DNA of 64,000 nucleotides from Nageia nagi (lineage: Eukaryota > Pinophyta), in NCBI GenBank assembly GCA_050084985.1, contig JBITNC010000001.1:46314001-46378000 (forward strand), read 5' to 3'. Each line of letters opens with the position of its first letter. The first letter of the stretch is position 1. The notes below the pieces were generated by a model. That model was not told the origin of the DNA, did no database searches, and saw only the letters and a list, made by a program, of their open reading frames with translations. The position numbers were made by a program, and so were the translations under genes. Below are positions 11,405 to 24,774 of this stretch, piece after piece.

Positions 11405-13290
11405 AGGATCTTTATGGTATTAGATGAATACTATTGAATATTTGTTAAGGATTTTTGAAAAATAATCAATCCAATCACTAGTCTTCAGAAAAAGAATAAG
11501 ATATTCAAGTGGATAGAAAATTGTGAGAAAGGGTTTACAAAATTGAAATAAATACTTACCACAACACCCATTATCACTATACTTGATCCACATGATGACT
11601 TTGCAGTGTGTATAGATGCCTACCTAAAATGTTTGGGTGGTGTGTTGTCACAGAATGGAATACTAGTAGCATTTGAATCCAAGAAACTAAGAACTCACAA
11701 GCTAACTTATGCAACTCATGATCTTGAGTTGGCAGTCATAGTTCATGTACTTAATATGTGGAGATGCTATCTTCTAGGAAAACCCTTCGAACTTGAAACA
11801 AATCATCAAATTTTGAATTATTTGTTCACTTAGTTGAATCTAAATGCCAAGAAAAGGCAATGGATAGAATTCCTAACCGAATATGACTTTAGAATCAAAT
11901 ACATTAAAGGAAAGGAGAGTAAGGTAGCACATGCCCTAATTCATAGATGACATTTCAATGCCATGATAAGAAGTCAATTTGATATGTTTTATCAAGTGAA
12001 GGTTTTACAATAGGAAGACCCATATTATAAATCTATTTGGGAATTGATAGGGAAGGTTACTCCATCATCCCAAGATTTTGCTGAATAATATGGAGTTGTT
12101 TACTTTAAGAACATAGTGGTCATTCCAAAAAAAGGTAATTTAAGAGGTTTGATCATGCAAGAATCCCATCATCCCCCTTATGTAGCACATCTGATAGGTA
12201 CAAAAATGAGAGAGGACCTAAAAGAAAAAATTTATTAGGATGGCATGAAAAGAGATATAGTAGAATTTATGGTGAGATGTATTTAAAGGCCAAAAGGTAA
12301 AGGTAGAACATCAGCATCAAGGTGGATATCTATATCCACATGATGTCCCTACATAGAAATGGCAAGTAATTTTGATGGATTTTATTGTTTGTTTGCCAAA
12401 AACTAGGTTCCATCATGATTCAATTTTAGTAGTGGTTGATAGATTGACCAAGGTAGCACATTTTATACCTAGCAATACCACTAATTATGCTTCTACTATG
12501 GAAAATAAGTTTTCCTATGAAATTTTTAGATTGCATGGATTTCTTAAGGTGATCATCACAGATAGGGATTCAAAGTTCACCTTCATATTTTGGAAATCAA
12601 TGTATAACGAATTGGGAACAAAATTGAACATGAGTTCAACATATCATCTAGAGACATATGGATAGATTGAATGAGTGAATAGGATTCTTTAGAATATGCT
12701 TAGAATGTACTACATGGAATAGAATACTAAATGGGAGGACTACCTCTACTTAGTCAAATTTACCTATAATAATGCATACCATTTATCCTTGGGAATGGCC
12801 CCCTTCAAGGCTCTTTATAGAATGATATGTAGAACTCCTTTATCTTGGAATAATTGGGAGGATCGAGTGATGATCTAGCTTGAAATGCTAAACCAAATGG
12901 AGGAGCATTTTAATTCCATTCAACAAAATCTCAAGGAAGTTGTTGATCGATAAAAGAGTTATACTAATCTTAAGAGAACTCCTTGAGAATTTTTTGTGCA
13001 CAACAAAGTATTCCTATGAGTCTGACCCATAAAAAGTGCAATAAATTCTACCAAATTGGATCCCTAATTTGTTGATCCTTTTGAAATAGTCAAGAAGAGT
13101 CCAGTTTCCTACAAACTTACTTTTCTACCAAGTTTTTCAAAAAAGCATGATGTCTTTCATGTCTTATTATTGAGAAAATATGTTGCTAACCCTTCTCATA
13201 TGTTGGATTTTTCTAACTTGCATATGTCAAACCCTCAGGCTTTTGAAGTTCTCCCTATTAGAATCCTAGATTTTATAACTAGGAAATTAA
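11405..13290 (+). pseudogene. Chromovirus-type gypsy pol remnant: RT end, RNase H, integrase, chromodomain
   Basis: Reading order on the plus strand. The RT thumb (about 11440-11560) has FKWIENCEKGFTKLK with a shift. RNase H (11570-11940) includes a GGVLSQNG-type turn, ESKKLRTHKLTYATHDLELA and RIKYIKGKESKVAHAL. The integrase zinc-finger region lies at about 12090-12300. The integrase core (12372-12665) has MDFIVCLPKTRFHHDSILVV, DRLTKVAHFIP, IFRLHGFLKVIITDRDSKF and a degraded ETDG-E helix. The C-terminus (about 13040-13400) has DPFEIVKKSPVSYKLTFLPS, KHDVFHVLLLRKYV, and a chromodomain-like tail ending MRKQFPYLFE. Gag, protease and most of RT are missing: the left LTR runs directly into the thumb. 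Stops are scattered throughout. The integrase tail and chromodomain place it among plant chromoviruses; I cannot settle the clade. Confidence 0.85.
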
Positions 13291-13481
13291 GAAGTTAGGA
13301 GATTAATGAATGTTTCATCTGGTGGGACAAGTATTTTGAATTGTTTGCCAATATGGAAAATGAATCCACCATGAGAAAATAATTTCCTTATTTATTTGAG
13401 TGATTATGTAAAATATTATTAAAAGTTTATGGTTTGTATTTAAGAACACATGGGACTGTGTTTCTTTTAAGTGGGGTAGTA

Positions 13482-16400
13482 TGTAACAACCTACCCAATA
13501 TCATTTATTAATACTCAAATACTTTTGAGAAATTCAATATGATTAAGTTTAGTTGTATTATGAAATGATTAACTTCAAATGGATATATACATTATTTGTA
13601 TCGAGTTGATGCTAGCTTCAAGATTTTGTGACACAAGTTATAGGTTCACTTTGGGTGGGAGTCAGTTTAAAGACCCAAGGGACCAAGGATGATTTGGTTA
13701 CAGGAATGGATTGGTAAGAGTGAGGAAATGATTGGCGTTGATTTGCTAATAGCCATGATTATCTTCCTAGATCATAAAGATGCATATCATAATTAATGTG
13801 CATAATATTCGATTTCAATGTTGTATGTGTGTGTATGCACTAATAAATTATAGGTCTTGCAAGATGAGTGGTCTCTACAGGTAAATGTGAGTGTTAAAAT
13901 ATGATATGCATTTCGAATATGCTTACCAAATTAATTGAAATTTTTGAATGATACAAGGAATATTCCAATTAATTTGAATTTGAATTTTTTACCTATAAAT
14001 CTTAGTAAATTTGGGTGAAAATAAAATTTAGGATTAAAAGGATTGTTTTTCATTATTTGGAGGTTACAAAGTTATTTTGGGATTTTGTAAAAATAATGGA
14101 GAGGGTATCCCCACATAATTTTTTTCCTTGTGCTAGGTGCATAAAATAATTAGAAATATTTTGTAGACTAATAAAAAGGGTCCAAATTATTTTGTATGAT
14201 GCAATACTTGCAAAAAAAAATTATTTGAGACCTACCATAAAAAAATAAAATGCCTACACCTTCCAAATAAGAAAAATGGGTTGGATGAATAGTCACATTC
14301 TTGTATATATTACACCCAACTTTGCCTTTAAATATCTAGGTGTATGGCCATTGCAAAATACTTATCTTTTCTCCCAATATTGATCTAGGAGGATGTGAAG
14401 AAAGAAAACCTCTCCTCTTAAGTCCAAGTGCTCCCCCTAGCATTTTAGATATTAATGCTAAAATGCTTAGCTAAGTTTTGGATTTTATTACGTTTGAAGG
14501 AGTTATGATTATTTTAAAAGGGTTTTCCTAATATTATTTGAGTTGTTTATCCTTACACTAAATTTATCTTGAAGAAGCCTATTATTAGAAATTGTTTACT
14601 ACCCTTGCATGTGAATGGTTGTACATCTTGTCCTTATATGTAAGCAAATAAAGGATAAGAAAATTTAAATCATAGTCTTGAAAGTTCATGTGAACCAATT
14701 TTGAACATAGTACCATGTTCATGGAATCCTTTTTTTATGGTCATTGTGGTCTCTAAAATTGTTTATCAATAATGGCATAATGGTAAACCAATCGTAGGTC
14801 CTTGGATTGTATCCATTCTATGCACATCTTATGCTCATTTCGCTCTTGGAGAATGCATCTTAATAGAGCATTTTGACTTAATATTTTGTATACCCTTAGA
14901 TGCATATCCTATGATAATTGAACTTAGGAAACCACATTTCAATAAGGTATTCCATTTATTAATTTACATTCCCTTTTGAGGCATCTATCAGTGCATTCAT
15001 TGCACCCTTGATATGTGTTTCAAAGAAGCATGTTGACAAATAAACCATATACTCTTACAAATTGGTGTACCACACCCAATATCCATGGATCTATGAAATA
15101 TTTGAATAGCAATTCATAGACCCTTATAATGTATCATTTTGTGACCATTATGCTGCACTTCGAGGAGGCATTTAGTCTAACAATTCAGAGTTTCTTGCAA
15201 TGTGTATATATTTTATGCATTCTCTGCATCCATTATACCCTTGATACTAAGTTTTGATGAAGAATTTTATTACAAAAATCATATGCCTTTCCATGTATCC
15301 AATTTTGTGCATGTATTATTTTCCTTTCAATCCATAAGATAGCAATTTGATGAGGCTTTCAATGCATTCATTTTGTGCATAATTTGTGGTCATTGTGCAA
15401 ACAAATGAGGCATTCAACATATCTATTTTACCCTGTGGTCATGATGATTCAATGATACTTTCAATGTATTGTTATTGTGCATATTATATAGCCATTATAC
15501 TATAAACCGATAAGGTATTTACCAAAAAAATTCACAAGACCCTATATCATATCCATTTCCTATGATTTTTACACTCCTTTGGACTACAAATCAATGAGGT
15601 ATTTAGCAAACAATACACACACATGTGATCATTGTGGTTTATGATATTGTGTTTCAATAAAGGATATTGCCAATCAATTCACCATCCAACCAATAAGTAT
15701 CCATTTTATTATATCATGATGAGGTATCTTGTCAAACAATTCCCAAGTCCCCTTAGCTTTTGCATTGTGCCTCGCTTGATATTAAATAAGGAGGTATTTT
15801 GTGTATAATTCAAAGATTTTATTTTTGAATAACATGTGATCATTTTAAATCTTGTGATTATATTTGAAATAACATATTATGGTTTTAAATATACCTTTTT
15901 TTATCAAGGAATGGGTAAAATAAAGGATAAGGATTTTTGAATTACTAGAAAACCATTTTTGAAGTCCATATGAGGATATGATATACATACCATTTTCAAG
16001 GAGAAATATGTCAATTATTTGATATTAAATTTTTGGAATGTTATTCAAATTAATGAATCATGATTACTATGTTACCCTATGATCGAGTAAAGGAGGTCAT
16101 TCCATAGGGAGCATAAAACCTCCTGAGGTCCAATAAGAGGGTATTTGAATGCACTTAGAATAATATGCATTTTGGTCAAGAAAAAGGGTTGTTCTAATCC
16201 TCAATAATCATAAGCCTTTCCTAGTACTCAAAATTAATGAAACTTGGATCCTTGGAAGAATATGGAAGAGTAAGATGTAGAGGAGCTACATCCAAAGGAC
16301 AAAGACATGGTGAAGTTCTTCAATGATAAACCTCTACAATGATATGATGTAAATTCCCTACGTTATGTGTAAGGGAGCACATATGTAATTAAGTGTATCA

Positions 16401-17110
16401 TATTCCATGATGTATAAATTATGGTTACCCTAGTTCTTGATAGATGGTTATAATCATAAAATAAATTAGAGGTGAGATGAAGCTATCACTCATTCATATA
16501 TTTGTGTATCCATGAAGATAGCCTAATGTCCATAAGAACTTTATTGATGATAATTCAAAACATGTATTTGATGTGTCTCATCCTATGATATGCTCTTAAT
16601 TATAAGTTAATTTAATAATAAAGTGAGAATCCCAAAACATATCCACATGAAGATAATTATTTGTTAACACAAAGTAACTCCACATTCCCTAACCAAATTG
16701 AGATTATGGAATGACACTATTGCACCCTAGATATTTGTAAGTGGACCAAAGAGGATAACCTAGTGTCCTTATGTAACCTTGTATTAATTCAAAAGATATG
16801 ACTCAACCTATGATATGTATATACATGTAGATTGTATAACTATCATAATAATTGGGAGTTTAATCTCCATAAAAATGTCTACTTGATGACATATAGTAAG
16901 TGTTACATACAACTATGTTGAAAAGAGAAAATGTATTGCATGGTTAGGTTGAACATTAAATCAAACATTTGCTTAAGAATAATTGATACAATGCATTGAA
17001 TAGAAACAAATAAAGGTTCCTAATGAATATGAAAATTAACAATGATGTTGAAAAATATCTTATAATATATATATATATATATATATATCCTTGTAAAATG
17101 AATATTTATC
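13482..17110 (+). repeat. Long gypsy LTR, copy 2
   Basis: Starts TGTAACAACC after a GTGGGGTAGTA tract and matches LTR copy 1 in two blocks (205-793 and 9262-11404). Shared sequence ends near 17104, where the left copy enters pol, so at least 3.6 kb is LTR. The true right end may lie further on. Long LTRs of this size are known in some plant chromovirus lineages such as Tekay/Del. No coding potential is seen. Confidence 0.68.
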
Positions 17111-18479
17111 TTAAGTAATGATACCTGGCTCAAGCTTAAAATCAAGTATTAAGGTTTAGATATGATCCTTAAGGATAACCTAAATTAGGTAATAAACCCT
17201 AGAGGATAAATAAAAGGATAATGTACACCTCAATCTTATCATAAATTTAAAGTCTACATGGATGTAACTTATGGGTTGTCTCAATGATGAAGATAATTAC
17301 ATAAAAGGTACATTAGTCAATCTCTTGTTATGTAAACTCGCTAAATGATATACAAAAAGTATATTGCTTGAGTATGGAACACTCTACATTGCACTTCCTT
17401 GTTAAAAGTAGTTGACTTTAGTGTTAATCCGAGGCTTGTTATTAGTTTCTAGCATGTGAAGTTATTTTAAAGTAGTAATCAATGCGTTGCACCATGCATA
17501 TGGGACAATTATATTACTTTTGAATATTCTTAGTGACTTCATGAACAAGCTTGATTTGAAACTTCTTGCATATGCTAATTAATTTATTACTTGTTTGTCA
17601 AATATGTTTTAAAATATGAAATATGGTTTAATGAATTAGATTAGAGTAACATCTTAATGCCTGATACAAGCATGAAACCTAAAAACCCTAATAATTGATC
17701 TGGGATCAATTATTTTTAGGATCGATAGAATATGGGGTGGTTTATTTTTATAACCTTATTTTAAACTTATTACACTATACAAACCACTTAAGGGTATTAT
17801 TCCAATACCCATGGTTCCCCAAGATATGGTCATAGGGATGTCATACTCCATGGTGAGCCTACTCAATAGATATAGGTAGGCTAGTGTATCATATCCTTGA
17901 CAAGTTGTTAGATGAGGTTAGCAATCAATAAAATTACAATTATCGGATGAGCATAACTAGTAGTCATACTACCTGCAGTTTAGCAAATAGAAGTATGATG
18001 ATTATTCTATAGGCGATGATGCTTACCCACTTCATAAGGAAGATTTCCTAAGACAAGCTATTTGCACTTGTGATTTGGAGGGTTACATCAAAAAAGATGA
18101 ATAACCTAGTGTACGAGCATTCTCTTGGATGATATGCGCCTTGAGTAGGAAACCACTATGTTGTGGCCAAAATGTCTATTGCATAATTGGTGAGAAGAAA
18201 TGGTGGTGTCACTCATGTGGCATCTTCCAATAGGATGAGCATTGAGAAATGAATACCAGAAGGATTATGATAAAGATTTGCTAATCCAAATTTTGTCAAT
18301 CTTACCATGTGAGTGCTGACTAGCTAGCAACATTGATATGCTCATATGGATTGCCTTGTCCATTCCTATACCATTAGAGTGTTTAAAATAAACAAAAAAA
18401 TAGGTCTAAAATTTTAAGGTTTATGAAGTTAGGATTAGGTGGAAAATGTTATCAAGAAATAGGAGGTAAAATCATAAAT
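17111..18479. other. Unassigned AT-rich stretch
   Basis: No convincing ORF, RNA gene or repeat boundary seen. The first part may be the real end of the long LTR. The part from 17860 to 18400 is a little richer in GC and has broken frames I could not place in any family; it may be eroded 3' sequence of the neighbouring minus-strand copia element. Confidence 0.4.
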
Positions 18480-20095
18480 ACACCCAAGTATATCTTAAGA
18501 AATCATCAATAAATATGAGTGCATATCGAGCTCTTATAAAGGATCTATAGGGAAAGGTCATTAATTCACTATGTACGAACTCTAAGGGTGTTGAAGAATG
18601 ATGAGCTCTACCTGAAGGGAAAGGATCTTGATGTTACTTTCCAAGAGCACATCCTGGACAAACACCATCAATACAAGACACCTTTGGCAATCTGGTAACC
18701 ATATCATGAGTATGAAGCTATTGTAAATACTCGTAGTTGAGGTAGCCAAACCTCTCATACCAAAGTTTGCTCATTGAATCTACATGTGCAACCAATCCTG
18801 TAGCAACAATGGAATCATCAAAGCTTTCAAAGTAGTAGAGTCTAAAAGTATGATCAGCAACACCCTATGTAATGAGTGTATGTGGCTCTAGTAAACTATG
18901 AATTTCAAATCCCTATGGAGTAAATGAAATAATTTGCCCTATAATAGAATGGCAAATTTGATATACTAAAAGCAGGTTGGTGATGATCTGAGGAACATAG
19001 AGTACATCATTGATGTGTCCCCCATCAAGAATAATATCCCCCTTTTCATTGATTGAAATGAAGGAGGAATCACCAACCTCAATCTGAGAGATAGAACTAG
19101 AAGTAAGAGAAGTAAAAGACTTCTTCATTTGAAGAAGTCATGTGATGAGTAGCTCCTTAATCCATAACCCATTTTTTTTAAAGCAAAATCTAATTTTCCT
19201 TAAACATTCAATGCTCTACTATGTTCCTTAAGAGCATTTTTGGGTGCCTCCTTCGAAATGATAATCTTGTGCTTTTTCATAGCTTCTTCTAAAACATGCA
19301 TTTTATTAGAAAACCTTTATGAAGGATGTCCAAGTGTGCCACAAAAAACACAAGAAACATTAGATTTGGGTTTATTTTTCTTGGAAGAATCATTTCTATT
19401 AGGTTTGGATTATTTAGGAGAAGGATTCTAGTGTGAAGGAGTGGTGAGAAGCTTAGGCTTGGCCTTGTTCTTTCCTTTAGATGATGATGCAAAAAGTGCC
19501 TTAGAGGAAGAGGTTATCATCTCAAGTGTGGAAATTTTTGCTTCTTCCCTTGTGAGATGCTAACAAAATTCTTCCAAACTAAATATTACAAATTTATCTA
19601 CTAAAGCATCCATAGTAGAAAAGAAAGTGGAAGCAAATATATGAAAAGGAGCTTTTAACATTGATAAAATAAAAAAAAAATGCATTCTTTCTCTTCCTTG
19701 TTTTTACCACTACCCTTAAATTATGTGATCAACTCCTTCAATTTAGTGAGAAAGTCTACAATTGTGGGAAAGTCATCTAGTGACAAAGCTATGAGTTGGG
19801 GTTCAATTTGCATAGACTGCATTGTATCAACCTTGCCAAACAAAGATTCTAACTTATTCCAAGCTTCATGAGGTAAGGAAGTACTATCAAGATGGAACCA
19901 TAGATTTTCACTGACATTAACCTTAATTAGGCCCCATGCTTGTCTTTATGATTTAGAAAAAGACCAACTTTCATAATCTCCCTTAAAAGTGAATTTTTTT
20001 CTCATTTATTAGTGTGTTGAAACCTCTTTCTGAAAGCAAAGCCAACATTTGAGGTTTCCAAATATTATAGTTATGTGGCGTGAGTGGTTCCATTT
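18480..20095 (-). pseudogene. Copia gag / protease / GAG-pre-integrase / integrase start, second copia family
   Basis: Read on the minus strand from the right. Gag starts at about 20090 with MEPLTPHNYNIWKPQMLALL, the usual copia gag opening. A degraded zinc knuckle is near 19350 (CFLCFLWHTWTS in a shifted frame). Before the GAG-pre-integrase, the protease tail at 18913-19128 carries VGDSSFISINEKGDI and NDVLYVPQIITNLLLVYQI. The GAG-pre-integrase follows with LP-KVSCIDGV-PGCALGK elements (about 18600-18760). The first integrase residues, RARYALIFIDDFLRYTWV, lie at 18480-18540. Homology then stops: RT and RNase H are missing or unrecognisable. Multiple stops and shifts. Its sequence is unlike the copia family at 794-9267. 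Confidence 0.8.
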
Positions 20096-21135
20096 TAAAT
20101 GCAAAAGTAGAAGAGGACTCTATCTCAAAACAAAAAAACAACCACAAGGGGTGTACTAAATTGAAACCAACACTATCCCCCCAAAAAATCTTTTTATTCA
20201 TACTTTTTACAATTAAAAAAGCAAAAATCCACGAGAACCCCTCTAAAAGATAATTTTTAGACCCTTTAACAAGGCCAAAGAAAATTTTTAAAAAGCTAAA
20301 AATAGACATTCCAAAAGAAATCCAAAATATGAATACCTTCAATTTTAAAAGCCCCAAAACTTTATAATATTGACAAAAAATAATACCAATTTACAAATAT
20401 TTGATCTCCCTTTAATGGCCAAAAATATTAAACCCCCCACACTTTAATTAAAAATATCACTTCAATATAAAATTCCATAAATAAATTTAATCCCCCTCTT
20501 ACAAGTATTGTGAGACGTCAAGCAAAACTCCCAAACCGGAGGAGATGACCCGGAGGAAAATGAGGCACGAGTAATAGGAGAGCGGAAGGTGGAAGATCGA
20601 GCTGTGAGTGGAGGATCTCAAGTTGTGTGGATCACTTAATGAGGGCTCTACTGGATGTTGGTATCAAGGCAGCGAGGCTGTGAAAGACACCAGACAGTTC
20701 GCAATATGCCAAGAGAAGAGCACTGACCGCCTCCAAGTTTTCAATGATGAGACCTCCAGTTGTTGTGGGTGCAAGAGTGAGCGCTCAGATAAGTGGTCGA
20801 GGAGACTCAAGCGCTAAGATCTGGAGCGCAGATGATATTCTAGTTGGGCAGCCAAGAAAGGTCATGGGGTGCGCACGATGGAGAGGTACGAATGCCCAGA
20901 ATGATGATCGAGAGTGGCTAAAAGTGTAACACAACAATAGATCTGTGGGAACCCCACAAAAGAGAAGTGCTCACCAAGAAATGATCCAACAACAGTGAGG
21001 GGTGACAAAAGTCATGGGCATCGAGACACAGATCTGGGCCGTGTATAGGCACAATGAATAGGCCGTAAGGATGCTCACAAAGAAGTAGAAAAACTACAGA
21101 ATGCAATTCTGCCATTTTAACTGATACCAACGCGG
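20096..21135 (-). other. Leader and primer-binding site of the minus-strand copia element
   Basis: On the minus strand, TTGGTATCAG at about 21122-21131 resembles the initiator-tRNA primer site. About 1 kb then runs to the gag start near 20090. Segment 20500-21130 is clearly richer in GC than its surroundings, with several CpG-containing words. Short frames here (20608-20817, 20744-20929, 20918-21130) match nothing I know. The LTR right of 21132 could not be delimited. Confidence 0.45.
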
Positions 21136-22084
21136 GAGATGATCCATCAAAGAGGACACACTACACAGCAAACGAAGGTTATAGGTGTCATTGGAATGCA
21201 AGCAAAGACTTGGGAATATCTTTACAAAATTAAACTGTTTTGGTACCATGAAAGGAGAAAGGAAAATTGCCTATTATTACTTTTTATTCAAATTATCATT
21301 GTACCAAATCTTAATTAAATAATATATGAATATGCTTACAATATACATGTGGGATAAAATCTATTTGTTCCCATCAAAATACATGTCAAAATGATAAAAT
21401 ACATGTCAAATGATAAAATATGTAAAATATGAGATGCAAGGTCAAATCTAAATTTTGATATCTTTGATATTTATCCAAATCATTATTATGATCACTTGTT
21501 GGAAAGATCTCAAATTTCCTTTTTCAATAAATTCTTTTTTTTTATGTTTCAAGGCATATATAAAGAATAATCATTTTCTAAAAACTTCAGTTGTATTGGG
21601 ATGAATATGATCTTGCAAGATAAAACTCTCAATATTTTTCCATATAAACCTCATTAACTTGTGGTTGTGCTCTTAATCTAAGATTATTGTAGTAAATTAT
21701 GTAGCTCAAATAGGTATCAAGATCAATTTCCATAAATTCAAATGCATTTCTATATCTATAATAAACTTATTTTGAAATTTTGGTTTACATGAGAAAAAAA
21801 TTTAAAAAAAAAATGCAAAATGCAAACTATTCTAATGATCTACAAGGAAGAAAACTACATATTCAAGGTAATCAACATAATTGATATTGCCCTTGGAAAT
21901 TACAGAATCGTTAGTTATTTGATAGCATATTAGATTTTAAGCTTCAATGTATTGAAAGATTAGAAGTACATATTTATAAAAGTGTTGTTCAACAATCTTG
22001 TTGTCCTCATTATCTAATGACACTTCACAAGACACTTATATGTATAAAAACAACTTAAACATAAATCCTATGATGTAATATTCA
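21136..22084. other. AT-rich stretch with no assigned feature
   Basis: No ORF or repeat boundary can be supported. It is likely LTR remnant of the element on the left plus eroded upstream RT sequence of the gypsy element on the right. Confidence 0.4.
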
Positions 22085-24118
22085 TAACATTATTTTCAAA
22101 TTATTTTGAGGAAGTTTATGTTTTTTTTTTAATAATATATTAACTATAGAAAGACACGAAAAGACAAGTTGCAGTATGCAAAACAAGTAATTTAGCTTTT
22201 TCAAAAGGAACAACTCTTTGTGAGAAAATCTAAATGCTTATTTGGTGTTTCAGAAATAGAATAGTTACACCATATAGTTTGAATTAAAATATTCAAAATG
22301 GATTCAAGTAAGATCATATCTATGTAGAATTTTAACCCCTTAAAAGTCTCAGTAATCTAAGAAGAGTCTTGAGACTTACAAGTTATTAAAGAAAATTTGT
22401 AAATAACTATGGCAAAATAGAAACACCCTTTTGATAGCAATCGAAAAAAGAATATTTTCATTTAGAAAACAAATAACTCAAGCATTTGAAAAATTAAAAA
22501 GACAATGTATTGTACTCCAATTTTAGCAATTCTTTTTTTTTTTCTAAACCATTGGTAATTGAGTGTGATGCTTAAGAAATATGTAATAGAGTTCCATTGA
22601 TGCAAGAAGACCCATTTAGATTTGAAAGGAAACAAATATTTGGAATGAAACCTTAGGAAACACAATATATGAAGAAAAAAAAAATGTTGGCTATTAATGA
22701 TGCTATTGTGGGAAGATACTTCAAATCAAGAATGACCATAGTAGCATCAAATACTTCTTAGAGAAATTATTATCATATCCAAAATAACATAAGCTAAAAT
22801 GATTAACTATGACCATTATATGAGAAAGGAAAAGAGAATATGGTAGTCGATGCACTTTCCAAAAAAAAAAACAAAGAGCTATTATGTTTTCCATCTATTG
22901 TCATATCCCTACTTGTATTCACCAAATATGAGAGGAATGGAATAAAAATCTAGGAATAATTCAGATTATACAAAAGTTACAAAAAATGATTAATAAAAAA
23001 ATTCGCATAGAAAAAAGAGTATTGAGATATGATAATAGAGTAGTTATTGCCCCATGTCCTAAATCAAGAATCAAATTTTATAAGAGCTTCATGATTTTCC
23101 ATAATTTGTACATTTAAGATTCCTCAAGATTTATCACAAGGCTAAGTGATCCTTCTATTACCAATCAATAAAGGAGAATATTTAAAACAATTTATGGAGA
23201 GGTGTGAGACATTGACTGAAAAAGGCAAGAATAGTAAATATATTAGTATTTATACAACCATTACCTATTCCATAAACTACCAAAATACACACATTTTTAT
23301 GCATTATAACATTCTTTTTATAATAAGCAAAGCAACAAAGATTTTCTTCTATCTGATTTATAGACTCCATGGCATGCCTAAAATTATTATATGTTATATA
23401 TTTACTAATAATTTTATGGAGCTATTAGAGATCAATTAGACTAAGTTAAGTTCAACTTATTATTCACAATCAAATAGGCAAATGGAGGTTGTAAACAACT
23501 GTTTGGGAATTATCTAAGATCCTCTGCACATTATAAGCAACATCAATGAGAGAAATGGCTACCTTGGCAATGTGATTGTAGAATACAACTTGTTACTTAT
23601 CAATAAAGATATCTTCTTGTGAAACATTCTATGGATTAAAAACCCTTTCCACCACGTATTGTCTACTAAGATCCTCAATAAGTTCGTAGAGTAATCATAA
23701 CATATTTTGAAGTTGGGGATATGGTATTATTTAGGTTGCAAGCTCACAAACAATTATGCTCAAAGACAAAGGCCAATTGTTTTTTACCTCTAAAAGTTTA
23801 TGGCCCATACAAAGTGTTTAAGAAAGTGAGAGAAGTGCATATCAATTGGAACAACCACCAACTTCCAAGTTACACAATTTTTTTCATTTGAAACAATTGA
23901 TTAAGTAATAAGTACAAATACTAAATCTCATTGGATTGGATGAAGAAGGGAAGATCATGTTGAAAGCAGTAGTACTTAAAAGGAATGCGAGAAACTTGAG
24001 ACAATTTTATGCATTAAGCACTAAGCAAACAAAAGACCTTTTGAATCAAAATGTAACCTGAAACCAATGAAGATCCCACAAAAGTTTGTGATTTTGAGGA
24101 CAATATTTTTGAAGGGGG
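22085..24118 (+). pseudogene. Ty3/gypsy RT-RNase H-integrase remnant
   Basis: Plus-strand frames in order. The RT palm end (22085-22180) has FEEVYVFF-NNIL, with NN where the catalytic DD should be. Next come KEQLFVRKSKCLFGVSEIE (about 22205) and LTSY-RKFVNNYGKI (about 22380). RNase H (22540-22720) has FSKPLVIECDA, then a degraded LMQE-PI-FE-KQI and AINDAI. A linker reads EKGKENMVVDALSKK (about 22825). The integrase core (23146-23520) has YRLHGMPKIII followed by a Q-NRQMEVVNNCL helix. The integrase tail (23700-24110) has LFRLQAHKQLCSKTKA, KVYGPYKVFKK and a final EDNIFEGGD-like end at the polypurine tract. Numerous stops. No chromodomain is seen. It is distinct from the chromovirus at 11405-13290. 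Confidence 0.82.
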
Positions 24119-24440
24119 TGACATAGAAAACCTTCAAAAAATACGAAATGACTAAAGTGTATTTGATTAATCAAAACCTATTTGTTAGAATTAGTCTATC
24201 TTGAGCTCTAGGGATTATAGAATTATCTATAAATAAGGATTTGAAATTGTCTAAGGATTTTCATCAAATATTCTTTATTTTTTTTCATGATTATAAGTGA
24301 GATTTAGAGATACACTCCCTAAAAGTGGATTAAAGATGTATCATTGGAAGTCATGATTACATTTAAGAATTCCATATTTATATTAACCGTTTTTTTTTTT
24401 TTTTGGTATGAAGAAGACAATGTTCTCACACAATGAAGTT
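24111..24440 (+). repeat. Polypurine tract and probable 3' LTR of the gypsy remnant
   Basis: GAAGGGGG at 24111-24118 is followed by TGACATAGAAAACC, a plausible LTR start at 24119. A CTATAAATAAGG box lies about 105 bp further on. The right end is not proven; the only partner LTR would lie upstream and is not found. Confidence 0.45.
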
Positions 24441-24769
24441 TTGCAGGGAATTAACACCTGTCATTTATTATATCAAACATTTCAAGTTTCGATTATTATG
24501 ATTCTTACATACATTTTATTATTCATTTTCTGTAAACAATAAAATACACTTAAAAAGAACTACAATCAACTAAAATTGATAGAGTTAGCATCTTATGTAC
24601 TAAAATATACACAATGTAATCACATAGAATAAGAGTTTTAGTCTATAAATAAACATGATAGCAGTAAAAAAAATGGGCTTTTTCATATCATAAAGAGTTA
24701 TATACACTTAACCCTAAGTTAATTCAAGAAGATGAATTTTCATTCCCATTATCATGTATTTTAAAGTGT
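24441..24769. other. AT-rich spacer, nothing identified
   Basis: No coding frame, repeat or RNA gene seen between the gypsy LTR remnant and the young element. It ends with the ATGTT target duplication at 24770. Confidence 0.5.
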
Positions 24770-24774
24770 ATGTT
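24770..24774. other. Target-site duplication ATGTT, left copy
   Basis: Identical to 27980-27984 on the far side of the element and directly abutting the LTR end. Five bases is the normal Ty3/gypsy duplication length. Confidence 0.92.

Noticed and set aside
18030-18330. Possible coding piece with Cys/Trp-rich reading on the plus strand
   Set aside because: Broken frames and no match to a family I know; it lies in eroded retroelement sequence.
20630-20690. Plus-strand TTGGTATCAAGGCAGCGAG as a second primer-binding site
   Set aside because: Deviates from the initiator-tRNA complement after TTGGTATCA and is not preceded by a recognisable LTR end.
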